DNA from: Eubacterium sp. 14-2
GTDB taxonomy: Bacteria; Bacillota; Clostridia; Lachnospirales; Lachnospiraceae
Length of the DNA stretch: 64,000 nucleotides
NCBI RefSeq assembly: GCF_000403845.2
Contig: NZ_KE159568.1
Span: 248,001-312,000 of the forward strand
Direction: 5' to 3'
Positions 1-10,450 of the stretch are shown here, one piece after another. The notes under the pieces were generated by a model. It did no database searches. It worked only from the letters and a program-made list of their open reading frames with translations, and was not told where the DNA came from. The number at the start of each line of letters is the position of its first letter. Position 1 is the stretch's first letter. Made by a program: the position numbers and the translations under genes.

Positions 1-290
1 GATTTCAGAACTTCCTTAATCACCGGCACCTGCTGGCGCAGTTCTTCCGCCATGGGCTTTCTGGTCCCTTTATAATCCGCGTACATTCTGTGCCGGAATG
101 TGGGCGCGTGCACATCAAAGGCCACCGTCAGATATTCCGGCTTTTCTTCTTCCAGGATTCGGAACATGATATTCAGGAACCCATACACCGCATTGGTATG
201 GAGCCCTTCTGTGTTGGTAAGATCCGGAATTCCGAAAAAAGCCCTGTTCAGAATACTGTGTCCGTCAATTAAAACTATTTTTTTACTCAT
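1..290 (-). CDS. polA: DNA polymerase I, N-terminal part (partial, runs off the window start)
   Basis: The minus-strand frame opens with ATG at 290 and stays open to base 1, giving about 96 residues. It begins MSKKIVLIDGHSILNRAFFG and continues with YLTVAFDVHAPTFRHRMYADYK, which is the start of the 5'-3' exonuclease (FEN-like) domain of bacterial DNA polymerase I; the early Asp-Gly-His and the later FDVHAPTFR/YADYKG blocks are metal- and DNA-binding parts of that domain. The polymerase and any proofreading domain lie outside the window, so whether the gene is full length cannot be judged. The gene begins downstream of the smpB terminator and probably has its own promoter in the AT-rich gap 300-440, where I could not fix one hexamer pair. 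Confidence 0.9.
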   Translation of the reverse strand, partial: MSKKIVLIDGHSILNRAFFGIPDLTNTEGLHTNAVYGFLNIMFRILEEEKPEYLTVAFDVHAPTFRHRMYADYKGTRKPMAEELRQQVPVIKEVLK

Positions 291-444
291 AAAAACCGAT
301 TCCTCTTATTTTCCAGCATTCAAATTCATAATCATTCTCTATTTTACACCATATGGGCCTGTTTTAAAAGTTATAAATTTACAAAAAATATATTCCTTTT
401 TCTTTTTTTGTAAAATGTGTTCCTGCAGTGATTCCGTAAAACAG

Positions 445-491
445 AATCCGGTACCGTCATAAAACACTGTTTCATGGTACGGTACCGGATT
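445..491 (-). terminator. intrinsic terminator after smpB
   Basis: A 13-bp perfect inverted repeat (AATCCGGTACCGT and its complement) lies just past the smpB stop, with about 20 bases of loop and a CTGTTTTA stretch after it in the minus direction. It probably ends the rnr-smpB transcript. The U-tract is modest. Confidence 0.6.
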
Positions 492-494
492 ATC

Positions 495-962
495 TCAGTA
501 CAGGTTTTTCACCTTAAATTCCCGCTCAGATTCCCTGCGCATATCCTTCTTCGCAATATCCTGACGTTTATCGTAGAGCTTTTTGCCCCGTGCCAGGGCA
601 ATTTCCACTTTTACCAGACTTCCTTTGAAATACACCTGCAGAGGTACCACCGTGTAACCCTTTTCCGCCATTTTTCCGGCTATTTTATGGATTTCATGGC
701 GGTGCAGCAAAAGTTTCCGGGTACGAAGGGGATCCTTGTTGAAAATATTTCCTTTTTCATAGGGACTGATGTGCATCCCGTAAATATAAACTTCCCCGTT
801 TTCAACACGGATAAAGGATTCTTTGACGGAGCACTTGCCCATACGCAGGGATTTTACTTCTGTGCCTGCCAGGCTGATGCCTGCTTCATATTTATCTTCT
901 ATAAAATAATCATGATATGCTTTTTTATTATTGGCTATTAATTTTACACTTTCCCTTCCCAT
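495..962 (-). CDS. smpB: SsrA-binding protein SmpB (trans-translation)
   Basis: A 155-residue protein of usual SmpB length. SmpB binds tmRNA and carries it to ribosomes stalled on broken mRNA. The family blocks are visible: [19 protein letters not shown] near the start, [32 protein letters not shown], and the basic C-terminal tail with [17 protein letters not shown] that becomes helical in the ribosomal A site. The ATG directly follows the rnr stop codon, and its AAGGAG ribosome binding site lies inside the 3' end of rnr, so the two are translationally coupled. I saw no tmRNA gene (ssrA) beside it, although it is often close by in Clostridia. Confidence 0.97.
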   Translation of the reverse strand: MGRESVKLIANNKKAYHDYFIEDKYEAGISLAGTEVKSLRMGKCSVKESFIRVENGEVYIYGMHISPYEKGNIFNKDPLRTRKLLLHRHEIHKIAGKMAEKGYTVVPLQVYFKGSLVKVEIALARGKKLYDKRQDIAKKDMRRESEREFKVKNLY

Positions 963-3155
963 CTACAACTCCTTTTCTTCCTGCTGTCCTTCTGATTCCG
1001 GCGTCACATCCAGTCCGAACTTTTCCGCATCCTGGGGCAGCACAAAATTAATGGTGCGCAGCATCCGGTCCGTGTCTGCCACCACAATCTGTATTTTCTG
1101 TCCCAGCCGGTAACGTGTTCCGGTGGCTTCCCCCACAAGCTCACAGGTATCTTCATGATAGTGGTAGTAATCGCCTTTCAGGCTGGTTACATGAATCATG
1201 CCTTCTATTGTATTGGACAGCTCCACATACATTCCCCAGGCGGTAACGCTGGAAATCACTCCTTCAAAGGTTTCCCCGATATGCTCTGACATGTATTCCA
1301 CCTTTTTCAGCTTTTCTGTCTCACGCTCTGCTTCGTCTGCCCGCCGCTCCATCTGACTGGAACGTGCCGCAACCTCCGGCAGAAGCTCTTCATAATGGGT
1401 AATCCGTTTCTCTGTCATCTTCCCTCTGAGGGTTTCCTTGATAATCCGGTGAATCTGCAAATCGGGATAACGCCGGATAGGAGAGGTAAAATGACAGTAA
1501 TACTGGGTGGCAAGTCCAAAATGCCCGGTATTGACCGTGGTGTATCTGGCCTGCTTCATGGAACGCAGCGTCAGCCGGCTGATCAGAGGTTCTTCCGGGG
1601 TATCTTCGATTTTATCCAGCAGCTTCTGGAGCTCTTTGGGATGAATATCCTCCTGGCTGATTCTGATGGAATAACCGAAATTGTTTATAAAAAGTCCCAG
1701 CTTCTGAATTTTCTCGGAATCGGGAGTATCATGGGTCCGGTATACAAAGGGAAGTTCCTGCCAGAAAAAGTCCTGGGCCACGGTTTCGTTTGCCAGCAGC
1801 ATGAAATCTTCGATAATCCTGGTGGCCACATTGCGCTCATAAGGTTTGATTTCCAGCGGCCTGCCCTGCCTGTCCAGAATAATTTTCGTCTCCGGAAAAT
1901 CAAAATCAATGGAGCCGCGTTTTCTGCGCTTTTCTCTCAGTATGGCAGCCAGTTCTTCCATTCTTTCAAACATGGGAATCAGCTCCTGGTATTCCGCCCG
2001 CTCCGCCTCATCCTGGTCTTTCAGTATTTTCCGTACACTGGTGTAGCTCATGCGGCGGTCTACCCGGACTACCGTTTCCGCCAGTTCGTGATCCACCAGG
2101 TTCCCCTTTTTGTCAATCAGCATGATACAGCTCAGGGCCAGACGGTCTTCTCCGGCATTCAGGGAACAGATACCGTTGGATAATGAATGGGGCAGCATGG
2201 GAATAACCCGGTCCACCAGATAGACGCTGGTGCCCCGATTCAGGGCTTCCCCATCCAGTGCGCTGCGCTCCTGTACATAGTTGGTCACATCCGCAATGTG
2301 CACGCCAAGACGGTAATGGTCTCCTTCTCTGGTCAGCGTAATGGCGTCGTCCAGATCTTTGGCATCTTCTCCGTCAATGGTCACCGTCTGCCAGTCCCTG
2401 ATATCCTTCCGTCCTGCCATATCTGCCGTACTCACCGGTTTTGCCACGTTTTCTGCCTGTTTCAGAACCTTTTCCGGAAATTCCATGGGCAGATCATATC
2501 CTTTTATAATAGACATAATATCTGTTCCCGGATCATTGATATGGCCGATAATCTCCACTACTTTTCCTTCCGGTTTCTTCCGGTCACTGCCATAACCGGT
2601 GAGTTCCACTACCACTTTATGGCCGTCCACCGCACCCTGGGAATGCTCCAGGGGAACAAATACATCCTGGGCCAGTTTCAGATTATCCGGCACCACAAAA
2701 CCGAAACTTTTGCTCTTCTGAAAAGTGCCCACCAGACGGGTAACGCCTCTTTGGAGTATTTTTTCCACCACGCCTTCCCGGCGTTTTCCTGAGGGTTTTC
2801 CCGGCGGCAGGGAAATCTGCACCAGATCTCCGTCCATGGCCCCGTTCACCTGAGCTTCCGGTATGAAAATATCCTTTTCTTCTCCTTCCACGCTGACAAA
2901 ACCAAAGCCCCGCACATTGCCGGCAAAAGTCCCGCACAGAAGCCTGCTTTCTGCCCTGGAATATTTCCCCCGTCTGGAGAGTTCTATTTTTCCTTCATTC
3001 AAAAGCTCTGAAAGTACCTGTTCCAGGTCGCCTCTTTCGTCTCTGGGCACATCCATCAGAATGGCCATCTCTTTGAGTTTCATGGGCACATAAAGGTCGC
3101 TGCACATGAATTCATATATCATATTTTTCCTGTTTTCCAATAATTCTTTATCCAT
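963..3155 (-). CDS. rnr: ribonuclease R (3'-5' exoribonuclease)
   Basis: About 730 residues, typical of the RNase R/VacB family that degrades structured RNA and works with SmpB-tmRNA on non-stop mRNAs. Visible in order are an N-terminal helix-turn-helix-like segment (about 10-70), two cold-shock/OB segments with GFGFV-type motifs (about 80-200), the RNB catalytic domain with the metal-binding DLDDAI motif near residue 268, and a C-terminal S1 domain (GVISSVTAWGMYVEL). I place the start at the ATG at 3155 rather than the in-frame ATG at 3167, because GGAG lies six bases before the former and nothing similar precedes the latter. The stop abuts the smpB ATG, so they form an operon. The protein ends in an acidic Glu-rich tail. 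Confidence 0.96.
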   Translation of the reverse strand: MDKELLENRKNMIYEFMCSDLYVPMKLKEMAILMDVPRDERGDLEQVLSELLNEGKIELSRRGKYSRAESRLLCGTFAGNVRGFGFVSVEGEEKDIFIPEAQVNGAMDGDLVQISLPPGKPSGKRREGVVEKILQRGVTRLVGTFQKSKSFGFVVPDNLKLAQDVFVPLEHSQGAVDGHKVVVELTGYGSDRKKPEGKVVEIIGHINDPGTDIMSIIKGYDLPMEFPEKVLKQAENVAKPVSTADMAGRKDIRDWQTVTIDGEDAKDLDDAITLTREGDHYRLGVHIADVTNYVQERSALDGEALNRGTSVYLVDRVIPMLPHSLSNGICSLNAGEDRLALSCIMLIDKKGNLVDHELAETVVRVDRRMSYTSVRKILKDQDEAERAEYQELIPMFERMEELAAILREKRRKRGSIDFDFPETKIILDRQGRPLEIKPYERNVATRIIEDFMLLANETVAQDFFWQELPFVYRTHDTPDSEKIQKLGLFINNFGYSIRISQEDIHPKELQKLLDKIEDTPEEPLISRLTLRSMKQARYTTVNTGHFGLATQYYCHFTSPIRRYPDLQIHRIIKETLRGKMTEKRITHYEELLPEVAARSSQMERRADEAERETEKLKKVEYMSEHIGETFEGVISSVTAWGMYVELSNTIEGMIHVTSLKGDYYHYHEDTCELVGEATGTRYRLGQKIQIVVADTDRMLRTINFVLPQDAEKFGLDVTPESEGQQEEKEL

Positions 3156-3196
3156 TTTCTTCTCCATCAGGAAATCCGAAAGAATTCCCCATATGA

Positions 3197-3228
3197 TAAA
3201 AAGGACTGTCGGAACAAAACCGACAGCC
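3197..3228 (-). terminator. intrinsic terminator after secG
   Basis: The minus strand shows CTGTCGG, a 7-base loop and CCGACAG, then TCCTTTTT. It sits between secG and rnr, so these are likely separate transcripts. Confidence 0.75.
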
Positions 3229-3273
3229 TCCTGTGTACCACGCTATGCTGCCTGCAAACCTGCAGACGGCTGG

Positions 3274-3513
3274 TTAAAAGCTCCCAATATTCAATACAGC
3301 TGCAATCACCAGAAACAGAATCACTAATACTCTGGTAATCTTCACCAGCATTCCTTCTCTGGAACGTCCCTTATTCCTGCCCCAGTAGGTGTCTGCCGCA
3401 CCGCTGATGGTTCCAAGTCCTGCTGATTTTCCTTCCTGCATCAAAACAATAACTGTCAGTCCAATACTTATTAAAATAAATATTACCATTAAAATCGTTT
3501 TTAATACTGCCAT
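3274..3513 (-). CDS. secG: preprotein translocase subunit SecG
   Basis: The ATG at 3513 gives 79 residues, the normal SecG size; an upstream in-frame ATG would add a polar, unsupported extension. An AGGAGGT ribosome binding site lies nine bases before it. SecG is a small accessory subunit of the SecYEG protein-export channel in the cytoplasmic membrane. The sequence shows two hydrophobic segments (about 5-25 and 56-76) joined by the conserved loop MQEGKSAGLGTISGAADTYW. A well-formed promoter lies just upstream and a terminator just downstream, so it looks monocistronic. The secG-rnr-smpB order is common in Firmicutes and supports the call. Confidence 0.95.
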   Translation of the reverse strand: MAVLKTILMVIFILISIGLTVIVLMQEGKSAGLGTISGAADTYWGRNKGRSREGMLVKITRVLVILFLVIAAVLNIGSF

Positions 3514-3555
3514 TTTTCCGTACCTCCTGTGATTATTCTGCTCACAACTTGTTTT

Positions 3556-3584
3556 ATAGTAACACATTCAGGAATATTTTTCAA
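3556..3584 (-). promoter_or_regulatory. predicted sigma-A promoter of secG
   Basis: TTGAAA and TACTAT are separated by 17 bases on the minus strand, about 45 bases before the secG start. Confidence 0.65.
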
Positions 3585-3610
3585 GAAGTTTTTCTTATAA
3601 CTGCTGCTGT

Positions 3611-5383
3611 TCAGATTACAACAACCTGATTTTTTCCATTCTTTTTGGCTTTATAGAGGGCCTCATCCACACGGGTACACAGCCTGTCCAGGGTGTCGTC
3701 TGCTCTGGCCTGGGTTACTCCAAGGCTGACGGTCTGGGGACGTATGGCCGGAAAATCTGTATTGGCGAAACACTGGCGAATCAAATCTGCAATGCAGGAA
3801 GCGGCGGAAAGATCCGTATCATAGAGCAGCATCATAAATTCTTCCCCTCCCCATCTTCCGGAAGAAACATTCCGCATATAATCTGATTTTTCGCTGTTCA
3901 GAAGATTGGCCAGCCCCATAATAACCGCATCTCCAGCCTGGTGGCCGTAAGTATCGTTCACCTGTTTGAAATTGTCTATATCAAGCATAATCAGAGAAAT
4001 TTTTCTGTCTGACCCGCCGGCAATGGCCGACGCAATCCGGTCCTGTATTTCTGTCCGGTTATAAAGGCCTGTCAGCCCGTCGATAATGGCCGCTGTCTTC
4101 AGTTTCTCATTGGCCTGCTCCAGTTTCCGGTTGATATCTTCCAGTTCCAGGGAAGTCATGCTGATAAAGGTTGCCAGCCGGGACACCAGAGGCACTTTTG
4201 ACAGAGAATTTTCTCCGGGAGAAGGTTCCGCAGGCACAGCACTTTTCTTCTCTCCCTCCCGCATGGCTGCAATCACAAGGGTTACATTGTGCTGATTCAG
4301 GTTTCCGCCGGTGCGCAGAAATTCTCCATGAGAAAAAAATCCGCTGGAAGCGGAAATTTCCCGGAAAGGATAAATTTCGTAAGTGGGTTCTTTGGTGGTC
4401 CAGAAGGTACGCCTTGCTGCGCAGGAAAAAATATGTAATAAATCAGGTGAAAATTCTGCAATTTTCCTGCTGTCCTGTTTGATGCTCTCAATAATGGTTC
4501 CCGGATCTCCATAGGAAATCCGTACCACCGAGCCAATATCCATGTCCGATGTCATAGTAATGGAGCCATCCTCATTACTTGCCACGGGAGTGCGCAGTAT
4601 GGTGGTGTCATTATGCTCGTAAAACAGCGGAAATTCCAGCGTATTATAGAAAAAATTCTCATCATTTCTGATGTTCAGATATTTACGGTACACATCGTAT
4701 GCGGGAATTCCATCCAGTTCCTGCAAAATGGAGCCGTTGGATCTGGTCACATGAAACTTTCTTCCAAGAGGCTTCCATCCTGTCACATTTATGGATTCCA
4801 CATGAAAATCTTCGCCTCCGTAAAACAGTATCACAATGGAACGTTTGGAAACGCCTGCTCCCTTTGAAAACACACAGGAATCATCACTGGTGATGTCATC
4901 GCTGCAGGCAACGCCTCCGAAAATCTGAATATCCGGCCGAATGCCCTTAAGCCCGTCGCAAAAGCGGGTAGTAGATCCTTCCGGAATGGTAAAAAACATT
5001 TCTATGGCCTTCACCCAGGGATTTTCCTCTGCTTTTTCCAGAATCTGTTCCGTAATGTGCTCCACAGGCTGCAAAGACAGATCATACTGGAACACCTTCA
5101 CCTGTGTGGAAGGAAGTTCAAACACCGTACATATTACTGTAATGTTTCCGGACATCCGGCAATCAACAATATTTCCGCTGGTGGAACATCCCATATAAGG
5201 CGTATCCGGAAAGATCTCTTCCACTGCCGCACACACGGTCTGAAGCACCTCAGGCTCCAGTTCTTCGGAATAAATCTGAAACATTTTCTTTGTAATCCGG
5301 TGCTCCTGGCACCAGCATCTGAAATCGGAAAGTTCTTCGGAAAATGTTTCTGAATCATGATATACAAATTGAAACTGTTTCAT
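3611..5383 (-). CDS. FIST sensor domain - GGDEF diguanylate cyclase
   Basis: A 590-residue protein starting MKQFQFVYHD at the ATG at 5383; the frame is open further upstream but that part belongs to the enolase region. The N-terminal half (about 20-370) has FIST and FIST_C features such as GCSTSGNI, FGGVACSD and the C-terminal FSCAARRTFW. A helical linker (LASFEDINRKLEQANEKLK-like, near 400) joins it to a GGDEF domain (about 420-585) with LDIDNFKQVNDTYGH and the active-site variant GGEEF near 512-516. No membrane segment is seen, so it is likely cytosolic. It should make c-di-GMP in response to a small ligand, by analogy amino-acid-like; the ligand is unknown. It has its own promoter at 5430-5457. 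Confidence 0.88.
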   Translation of the reverse strand: MKQFQFVYHDSETFSEELSDFRCWCQEHRITKKMFQIYSEELEPEVLQTVCAAVEEIFPDTPYMGCSTSGNIVDCRMSGNITVICTVFELPSTQVKVFQYDLSLQPVEHITEQILEKAEENPWVKAIEMFFTIPEGSTTRFCDGLKGIRPDIQIFGGVACSDDITSDDSCVFSKGAGVSKRSIVILFYGGEDFHVESINVTGWKPLGRKFHVTRSNGSILQELDGIPAYDVYRKYLNIRNDENFFYNTLEFPLFYEHNDTTILRTPVASNEDGSITMTSDMDIGSVVRISYGDPGTIIESIKQDSRKIAEFSPDLLHIFSCAARRTFWTTKEPTYEIYPFREISASSGFFSHGEFLRTGGNLNQHNVTLVIAAMREGEKKSAVPAEPSPGENSLSKVPLVSRLATFISMTSLELEDINRKLEQANEKLKTAAIIDGLTGLYNRTEIQDRIASAIAGGSDRKISLIMLDIDNFKQVNDTYGHQAGDAVIMGLANLLNSEKSDYMRNVSSGRWGGEEFMMLLYDTDLSAASCIADLIRQCFANTDFPAIRPQTVSLGVTQARADDTLDRLCTRVDEALYKAKKNGKNQVVVI

Positions 5384-5429
5384 AACTGTCCCCGTACCTT
5401 TCTGCAAATCACAGTATGCATCTGTCCTT

Positions 5430-5457
5430 ATTATAACAGATTCCGGGGCTTTTTCAA
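5430..5457 (-). promoter_or_regulatory. predicted promoter of the FIST-GGDEF gene
   Basis: TTGAAA, 16 bases, TATAAT on the minus strand. The -35 hexamer lies inside the enolase terminator hairpin, so termination and initiation share the same DNA. Confidence 0.65.
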
Positions 5458-5475
5458 TGAAAAAGCTCCGGAATC
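5439..5475 (-). terminator. hairpin terminator after enolase
   Basis: A 17-bp stem (GATTCCGG, one G-T wobble, GCTTTTTC) with a 3-base loop lies just past the enolase stop. The minus-strand sequence after the stem is TGTTATAATAAGG, so the U-tract is poor. It may act as a weak terminator or an mRNA 3' stabiliser. Confidence 0.5.
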
Positions 5476-5501
5476 CGCCGGCTGAAACAGGAGTCAGCAC
5501 A

Positions 5502-6923
<1,422 letters not shown>

Positions 6924-7964
6924 TCAGGACTCGTAAGCCTGCACCAGGGTGCCTCCTGCCTGCCGCAGAATCGTCAGGCTTCGGTACTCCCTCTGGTTCA
7001 GCAAATCCAGGGTGGTTCCATCTGTCAGGCGCAGCTGAGGCCGCAAAAGATTCCGGGGATAGTTTTCCACCACAAGGGCTTCTCTTCCGTCTGACAGTTC
7101 CACCATGGAGCCTCTGGGATATACCGGCACATAATTTAAAAATGCCTCTACCACTTCTTTATCAAACATGGTTCCGCATCCTCCCATCAGGTATTCCAAT
7201 GCTTCGGAAAAAGAACAGGCTTCTTTGTAAGGGCGTCTGGATGAAAGAGCGTCATACACATCTGTCACATGAATAATTTTTGCAAAGGGATGGATTTTTT
7301 CACCGGTCAGGCCCTTCGGATAGCCGCTGCCATCCTCATTTTCATGGTGGCATAACGCACCCAGTCGTACCCTGGCAGGTATATTCCACTTTTCCGACAG
7401 CATATCATATGAGAACTGGGGATGCTGTTTCATTGCCTCCATTTCCTGACAGTTCAGTTTTCCCGGCTTGTTCAGAATGTCTTTGTCAATCAGCATTTTT
7501 CCCAGGTCATGAAAAACCGCCGATACGCACAAATCAATCAGATCCTCTCTGCCATACCCCATTCCCATGGCGATTACAGTAGACAGCACAGCCACGTTGA
7601 CGGAATGACGGTAGGTATAGTCATCAAAAGAACGCATGTCCATTAAATCCAGGGAAACCGTTTTTGCCTCCAGGATCTGATCCACAATTTTCTCTGCAAA
7701 TTCTATCGCCTTCTCCAGGTTCAATTCCTGCAGAGAACGAACTGCAGAATTGCGAAGAGCCAGAGAAATGGCTTCCTGAATGCGTATGTCTTTGGACAGC
7801 TCATCTTCTATGTAAACGCCGGCGTAACCCAGCTCCGTCAGCCGTTCTATCAGCTCTTCTGTCAGAATTTTCCCATCTGCCAGCAAAATACGGTTGTAAA
7901 TGTCATGAATGCCCTTTCCCAGCATCATGCCTGGTTCCACTTTGCCTATTTCAATATATCTCAT
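6924..7964 (-). CDS. HD-GYP domain c-di-GMP phosphodiesterase
   Basis: A 346-residue protein. The N-terminal part (about 1-60, EPGMMLGKGIHD... YAGVYIEDE) is the small domain often found before HD-GYP. The HD-GYP domain covers about 105-290 and has all hallmarks: TYRHSVNVA, the metal-binding HD at 152-153 in FHDLGK, HHENEDGSGYPKGL near 206-219 and the DVYDALSSRRPYK block. It is therefore expected to cleave c-di-GMP, opposing the FIST-GGDEF protein encoded two genes away. It follows purB by 67 bases and ends at a terminator, so it may be the last gene of the gpmI-purC-purB transcript. A second, degenerate family member lies at 20872-22053. Confidence 0.92.
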   Translation of the reverse strand: MRYIEIGKVEPGMMLGKGIHDIYNRILLADGKILTEELIERLTELGYAGVYIEDELSKDIRIQEAISLALRNSAVRSLQELNLEKAIEFAEKIVDQILEAKTVSLDLMDMRSFDDYTYRHSVNVAVLSTVIAMGMGYGREDLIDLCVSAVFHDLGKMLIDKDILNKPGKLNCQEMEAMKQHPQFSYDMLSEKWNIPARVRLGALCHHENEDGSGYPKGLTGEKIHPFAKIIHVTDVYDALSSRRPYKEACSFSEALEYLMGGCGTMFDKEVVEAFLNYVPVYPRGSMVELSDGREALVVENYPRNLLRPQLRLTDGTTLDLLNQREYRSLTILRQAGGTLVQAYES

Positions 7965-8031
7965 TTCTGTTCCTCATACAGCAAGAATGTACCACGGCCT
8001 TTCTGCCCTGATACATTCCCTTTTCTAAAAC

Positions 8032-9483
8032 CTATACGTTAATTTCGGCTGTCATGCCAAGCATTTCTTTATTCTTCTCCAAAACCGGCTGTACTTCCTG
8101 TGCAAGGAATTTTTCCACCTGTAAGGGGGCTCTGCCCACATATCCGGAGGGTTCCATGGACTGCTTAAGCTCTTCCAGGGTCAGATTAAAGGCCGGGTCT
8201 GCTGCAATCAGCTCCAGCAGGTTATTGTCTTTTCCTTCTTCCTTTACTTGTCTGCCTGCCTCCATGGAAAGCTGACGGATTTTCTCATGCATTTCCTGGC
8301 GGTTTCCTCCGTTTTTCACAGCGTCCATCATAATATTTTCCGTTGCCATAAAAGGCAGCTCCGCCATCATATGTTTACGAATCACCTTCTCGTATACCAC
8401 AAGGCCGTCCACCACATTCAGGCACAGATCCAGAATTCCGTCCACCGCAAGAAAACCTTCCGGAACGGAAAGGCGTTTATTGGCAGAATCATCCAGTGTC
8501 CGTTCAAACCACTGGGTAGCAGAGGTAACGGCCGGATTCAGCGCGTCCACCATCACATACCGGGCCAGAGAGGCAATCCGTTCGCTGCGCATGGGATTCC
8601 GCTTGTATGCCATGGCGGAAGAACCGATCTGATTTTTCTCAAAAGGCTCCTCCACTTCCTTCAAATGCTGAAGAAGACGGATATCATTGGACATTTTATG
8701 GGCGCTGGCCGCAATTCCTGCAAGGACATTCAGCACTCTGGTATCCACTTTTCTGGAATAAGTCTGCCCGGACACTGCATAGCACTCTGAAAATCCCATT
8801 TTTTCCGCGATCATGGGGTCTATTTTGTCTATGGTTTCCTGATCTCCCGCAAACAGCTCCTGGAAACTTGCCTGTGTCCCGGTAGTTCCCTTGGAGCCCA
8901 ACAGTTTCAGGCTTCCCATCACATATTCCAGATCTTCCAGATCCATCAGAAATTCCTGCAGCCACAGCGAGGCACGTTTCCCCACAGTGGTGGGCTGGGC
9001 CGGCTGAAAATGAGTAAATGCAAGGGTGGGCAGGTCTTTGTAGGTACCGGCAAATTCCGCCAGTTCTGCAATTACGTTCACCAGTTTCCGCTGCACCAGT
9101 TTCAGCCCCTCGCTCATGACAATAATATCTGTATTGTCTCCCACATAGCAGGAGGTGGCTCCCAGATGAATAATGCCGGCGGCTTTGGGACACTGCTGTC
9201 CATAGGCATAGACATGGCTCATTACATCATGCCTTACCAGTTTCTCCCGTTCCTTTGCCACCTCATAGTTGATATCGTCTGCATGGCTTTTCAGTTCCTC
9301 TATCTGTTCCTGCGTAATGACAGGCTTTCCGTTTTCACTTAATCCCAGTTCCATCTCTGTCTCCGCAAGGGCAATCCAGAGTTTCCTCCAGGTACGGAAT
9401 TTCATATCCGGTGAAAAAATGTACTGCATTTCCTTACTGGCATAACGCTCTGATAAGGGACTGTTATATCTGTCTGTCGACAT
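8032..9483 (-). CDS. purB: adenylosuccinate lyase
   Basis: The ATG at 9483 with a GGAG site gives 483 residues. PurB carries out two purine-pathway eliminations, from SAICAR to AICAR and from adenylosuccinate to AMP, each releasing fumarate. The fumarase/aspartase superfamily signature is present as GSSAMAYKRNPMRSERI (around residue 290), along with TSCYVGDNTD, TLAFTHFQPAQPTTVGKR and KGTTGTQASF. It lies 73 bases after purC, so the two pathway steps SAICAR synthesis and cleavage are co-encoded. Length and motifs are normal for Clostridia. Confidence 0.97.
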   Translation of the reverse strand: MSTDRYNSPLSERYASKEMQYIFSPDMKFRTWRKLWIALAETEMELGLSENGKPVITQEQIEELKSHADDINYEVAKEREKLVRHDVMSHVYAYGQQCPKAAGIIHLGATSCYVGDNTDIIVMSEGLKLVQRKLVNVIAELAEFAGTYKDLPTLAFTHFQPAQPTTVGKRASLWLQEFLMDLEDLEYVMGSLKLLGSKGTTGTQASFQELFAGDQETIDKIDPMIAEKMGFSECYAVSGQTYSRKVDTRVLNVLAGIAASAHKMSNDIRLLQHLKEVEEPFEKNQIGSSAMAYKRNPMRSERIASLARYVMVDALNPAVTSATQWFERTLDDSANKRLSVPEGFLAVDGILDLCLNVVDGLVVYEKVIRKHMMAELPFMATENIMMDAVKNGGNRQEMHEKIRQLSMEAGRQVKEEGKDNNLLELIAADPAFNLTLEELKQSMEPSGYVGRAPLQVEKFLAQEVQPVLEKNKEMLGMTAEINV

Positions 9484-9556
9484 GGTATGTTCTCCTTCCT
9501 TTGTCCGATGCACTGCTATCTGCCGCAGTCTCCTCTGATATATTCTTCAGCCAGTT

Positions 9557-10435
9557 TTATACAAATTTCTCCCCGGTCAAAAGTTCATACGCTTCTTTAT
9601 ATTTGTCAACTGTCTTTGTCACAACTTCCTCCGGCAGCAGATAATCGCTGTCCGGATTCTGTTTTAACCAGTCCCTGACAAACTGTTTGTCAAAGGATGG
9701 CTGGGATTTGCCAGGCTCATATCCTTCCAGCGGCCAGAATCTGGAGCTGTCCGGCGTCAGCATTTCATCCCCCAGAACCACACGTCCATTTTCATCCAGT
9801 CCGAATTCAAATTTGGTATCGGCAATGATGATTCCTTTACTCCGTGCATATTCTGCACACTTCTCATATAACTGAATGGTACATTTCTGAATCTGCTCTG
9901 CATATTCCGCACCTTTTCCCGGATGGAGTTTTTCCAGAATCTCCACACTTTCTTCAAAGGTAATATGTTCATCATGAAGTCCCAGATCCGCCTTGGTGGT
10001 AGGGGTATAAATGGGCTCCGGCAGCCTGTCGGACTCCTTCAGTCCTTCGGGAAGCCTGATTCCGCAGACTGTGCCGTCCTTCTGATAGCTCTCCCAGCCG
10101 CTTCCTGTAATGTAGCCCCGTACAATGCACTCTACCGGCAGCATATCCAGTTTTTTGCATTTCATGCTGTTTCCGTCAAAATTCTCATTGCGGAAAAATT
10201 CAGGCATATCTGCCACTTCGGTGGAAATCATATGGTTCGGTACAATATCCCTGGTAAAATCAAACCAGAATCCTGACATTTTCGTTAAAATCGCACCTTT
10301 TTGTGTAATCTTGTTTTTTAAAATCACATCAAAGGCGGAAATTCTGTCTGTGGCCACGATAATCAGGTTATCCCCGTTGTCATAGACCTCGCGTACTTTT
10401 CCTTCTTTTATCGGTTTAAATTCCTGAATGCTCAT
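9557..10435 (-). CDS. purC: phosphoribosylaminoimidazole-succinocarboxamide (SAICAR) synthase
   Basis: PurC joins aspartate to CAIR using ATP in purine synthesis. The start is taken at the ATG at 10435 (MSIQEFKPIKEGKVREVY), because GGAGG lies directly before it inside the codons of an alternative ATG four residues upstream. The 292-residue product shows KEGKVREVYDNGDNL, the ATP-site block ATDRISAFDVIL, VECIVRGYITGSGWESY, LIIADTKFEFGLDENG and DEMLTPDSSRFWP. It is the longer PurC type. It starts 15 bases after the gpmI stop, so it is probably transcribed with gpmI. Confidence 0.97.
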   Translation of the reverse strand: MSIQEFKPIKEGKVREVYDNGDNLIIVATDRISAFDVILKNKITQKGAILTKMSGFWFDFTRDIVPNHMISTEVADMPEFFRNENFDGNSMKCKKLDMLPVECIVRGYITGSGWESYQKDGTVCGIRLPEGLKESDRLPEPIYTPTTKADLGLHDEHITFEESVEILEKLHPGKGAEYAEQIQKCTIQLYEKCAEYARSKGIIIADTKFEFGLDENGRVVLGDEMLTPDSSRFWPLEGYEPGKSQPSFDKQFVRDWLKQNPDSDYLLPEEVVTKTVDKYKEAYELLTGEKFV

Positions 10436-10450
10436 TGATTCCTCCATATA

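Noticed and set aside
290-494. Possible tmRNA (ssrA) gene near smpB
   Set aside because: The gap shows only an AT-rich stretch and the smpB terminator; no tRNA-like ends or tag-coding segment were seen.
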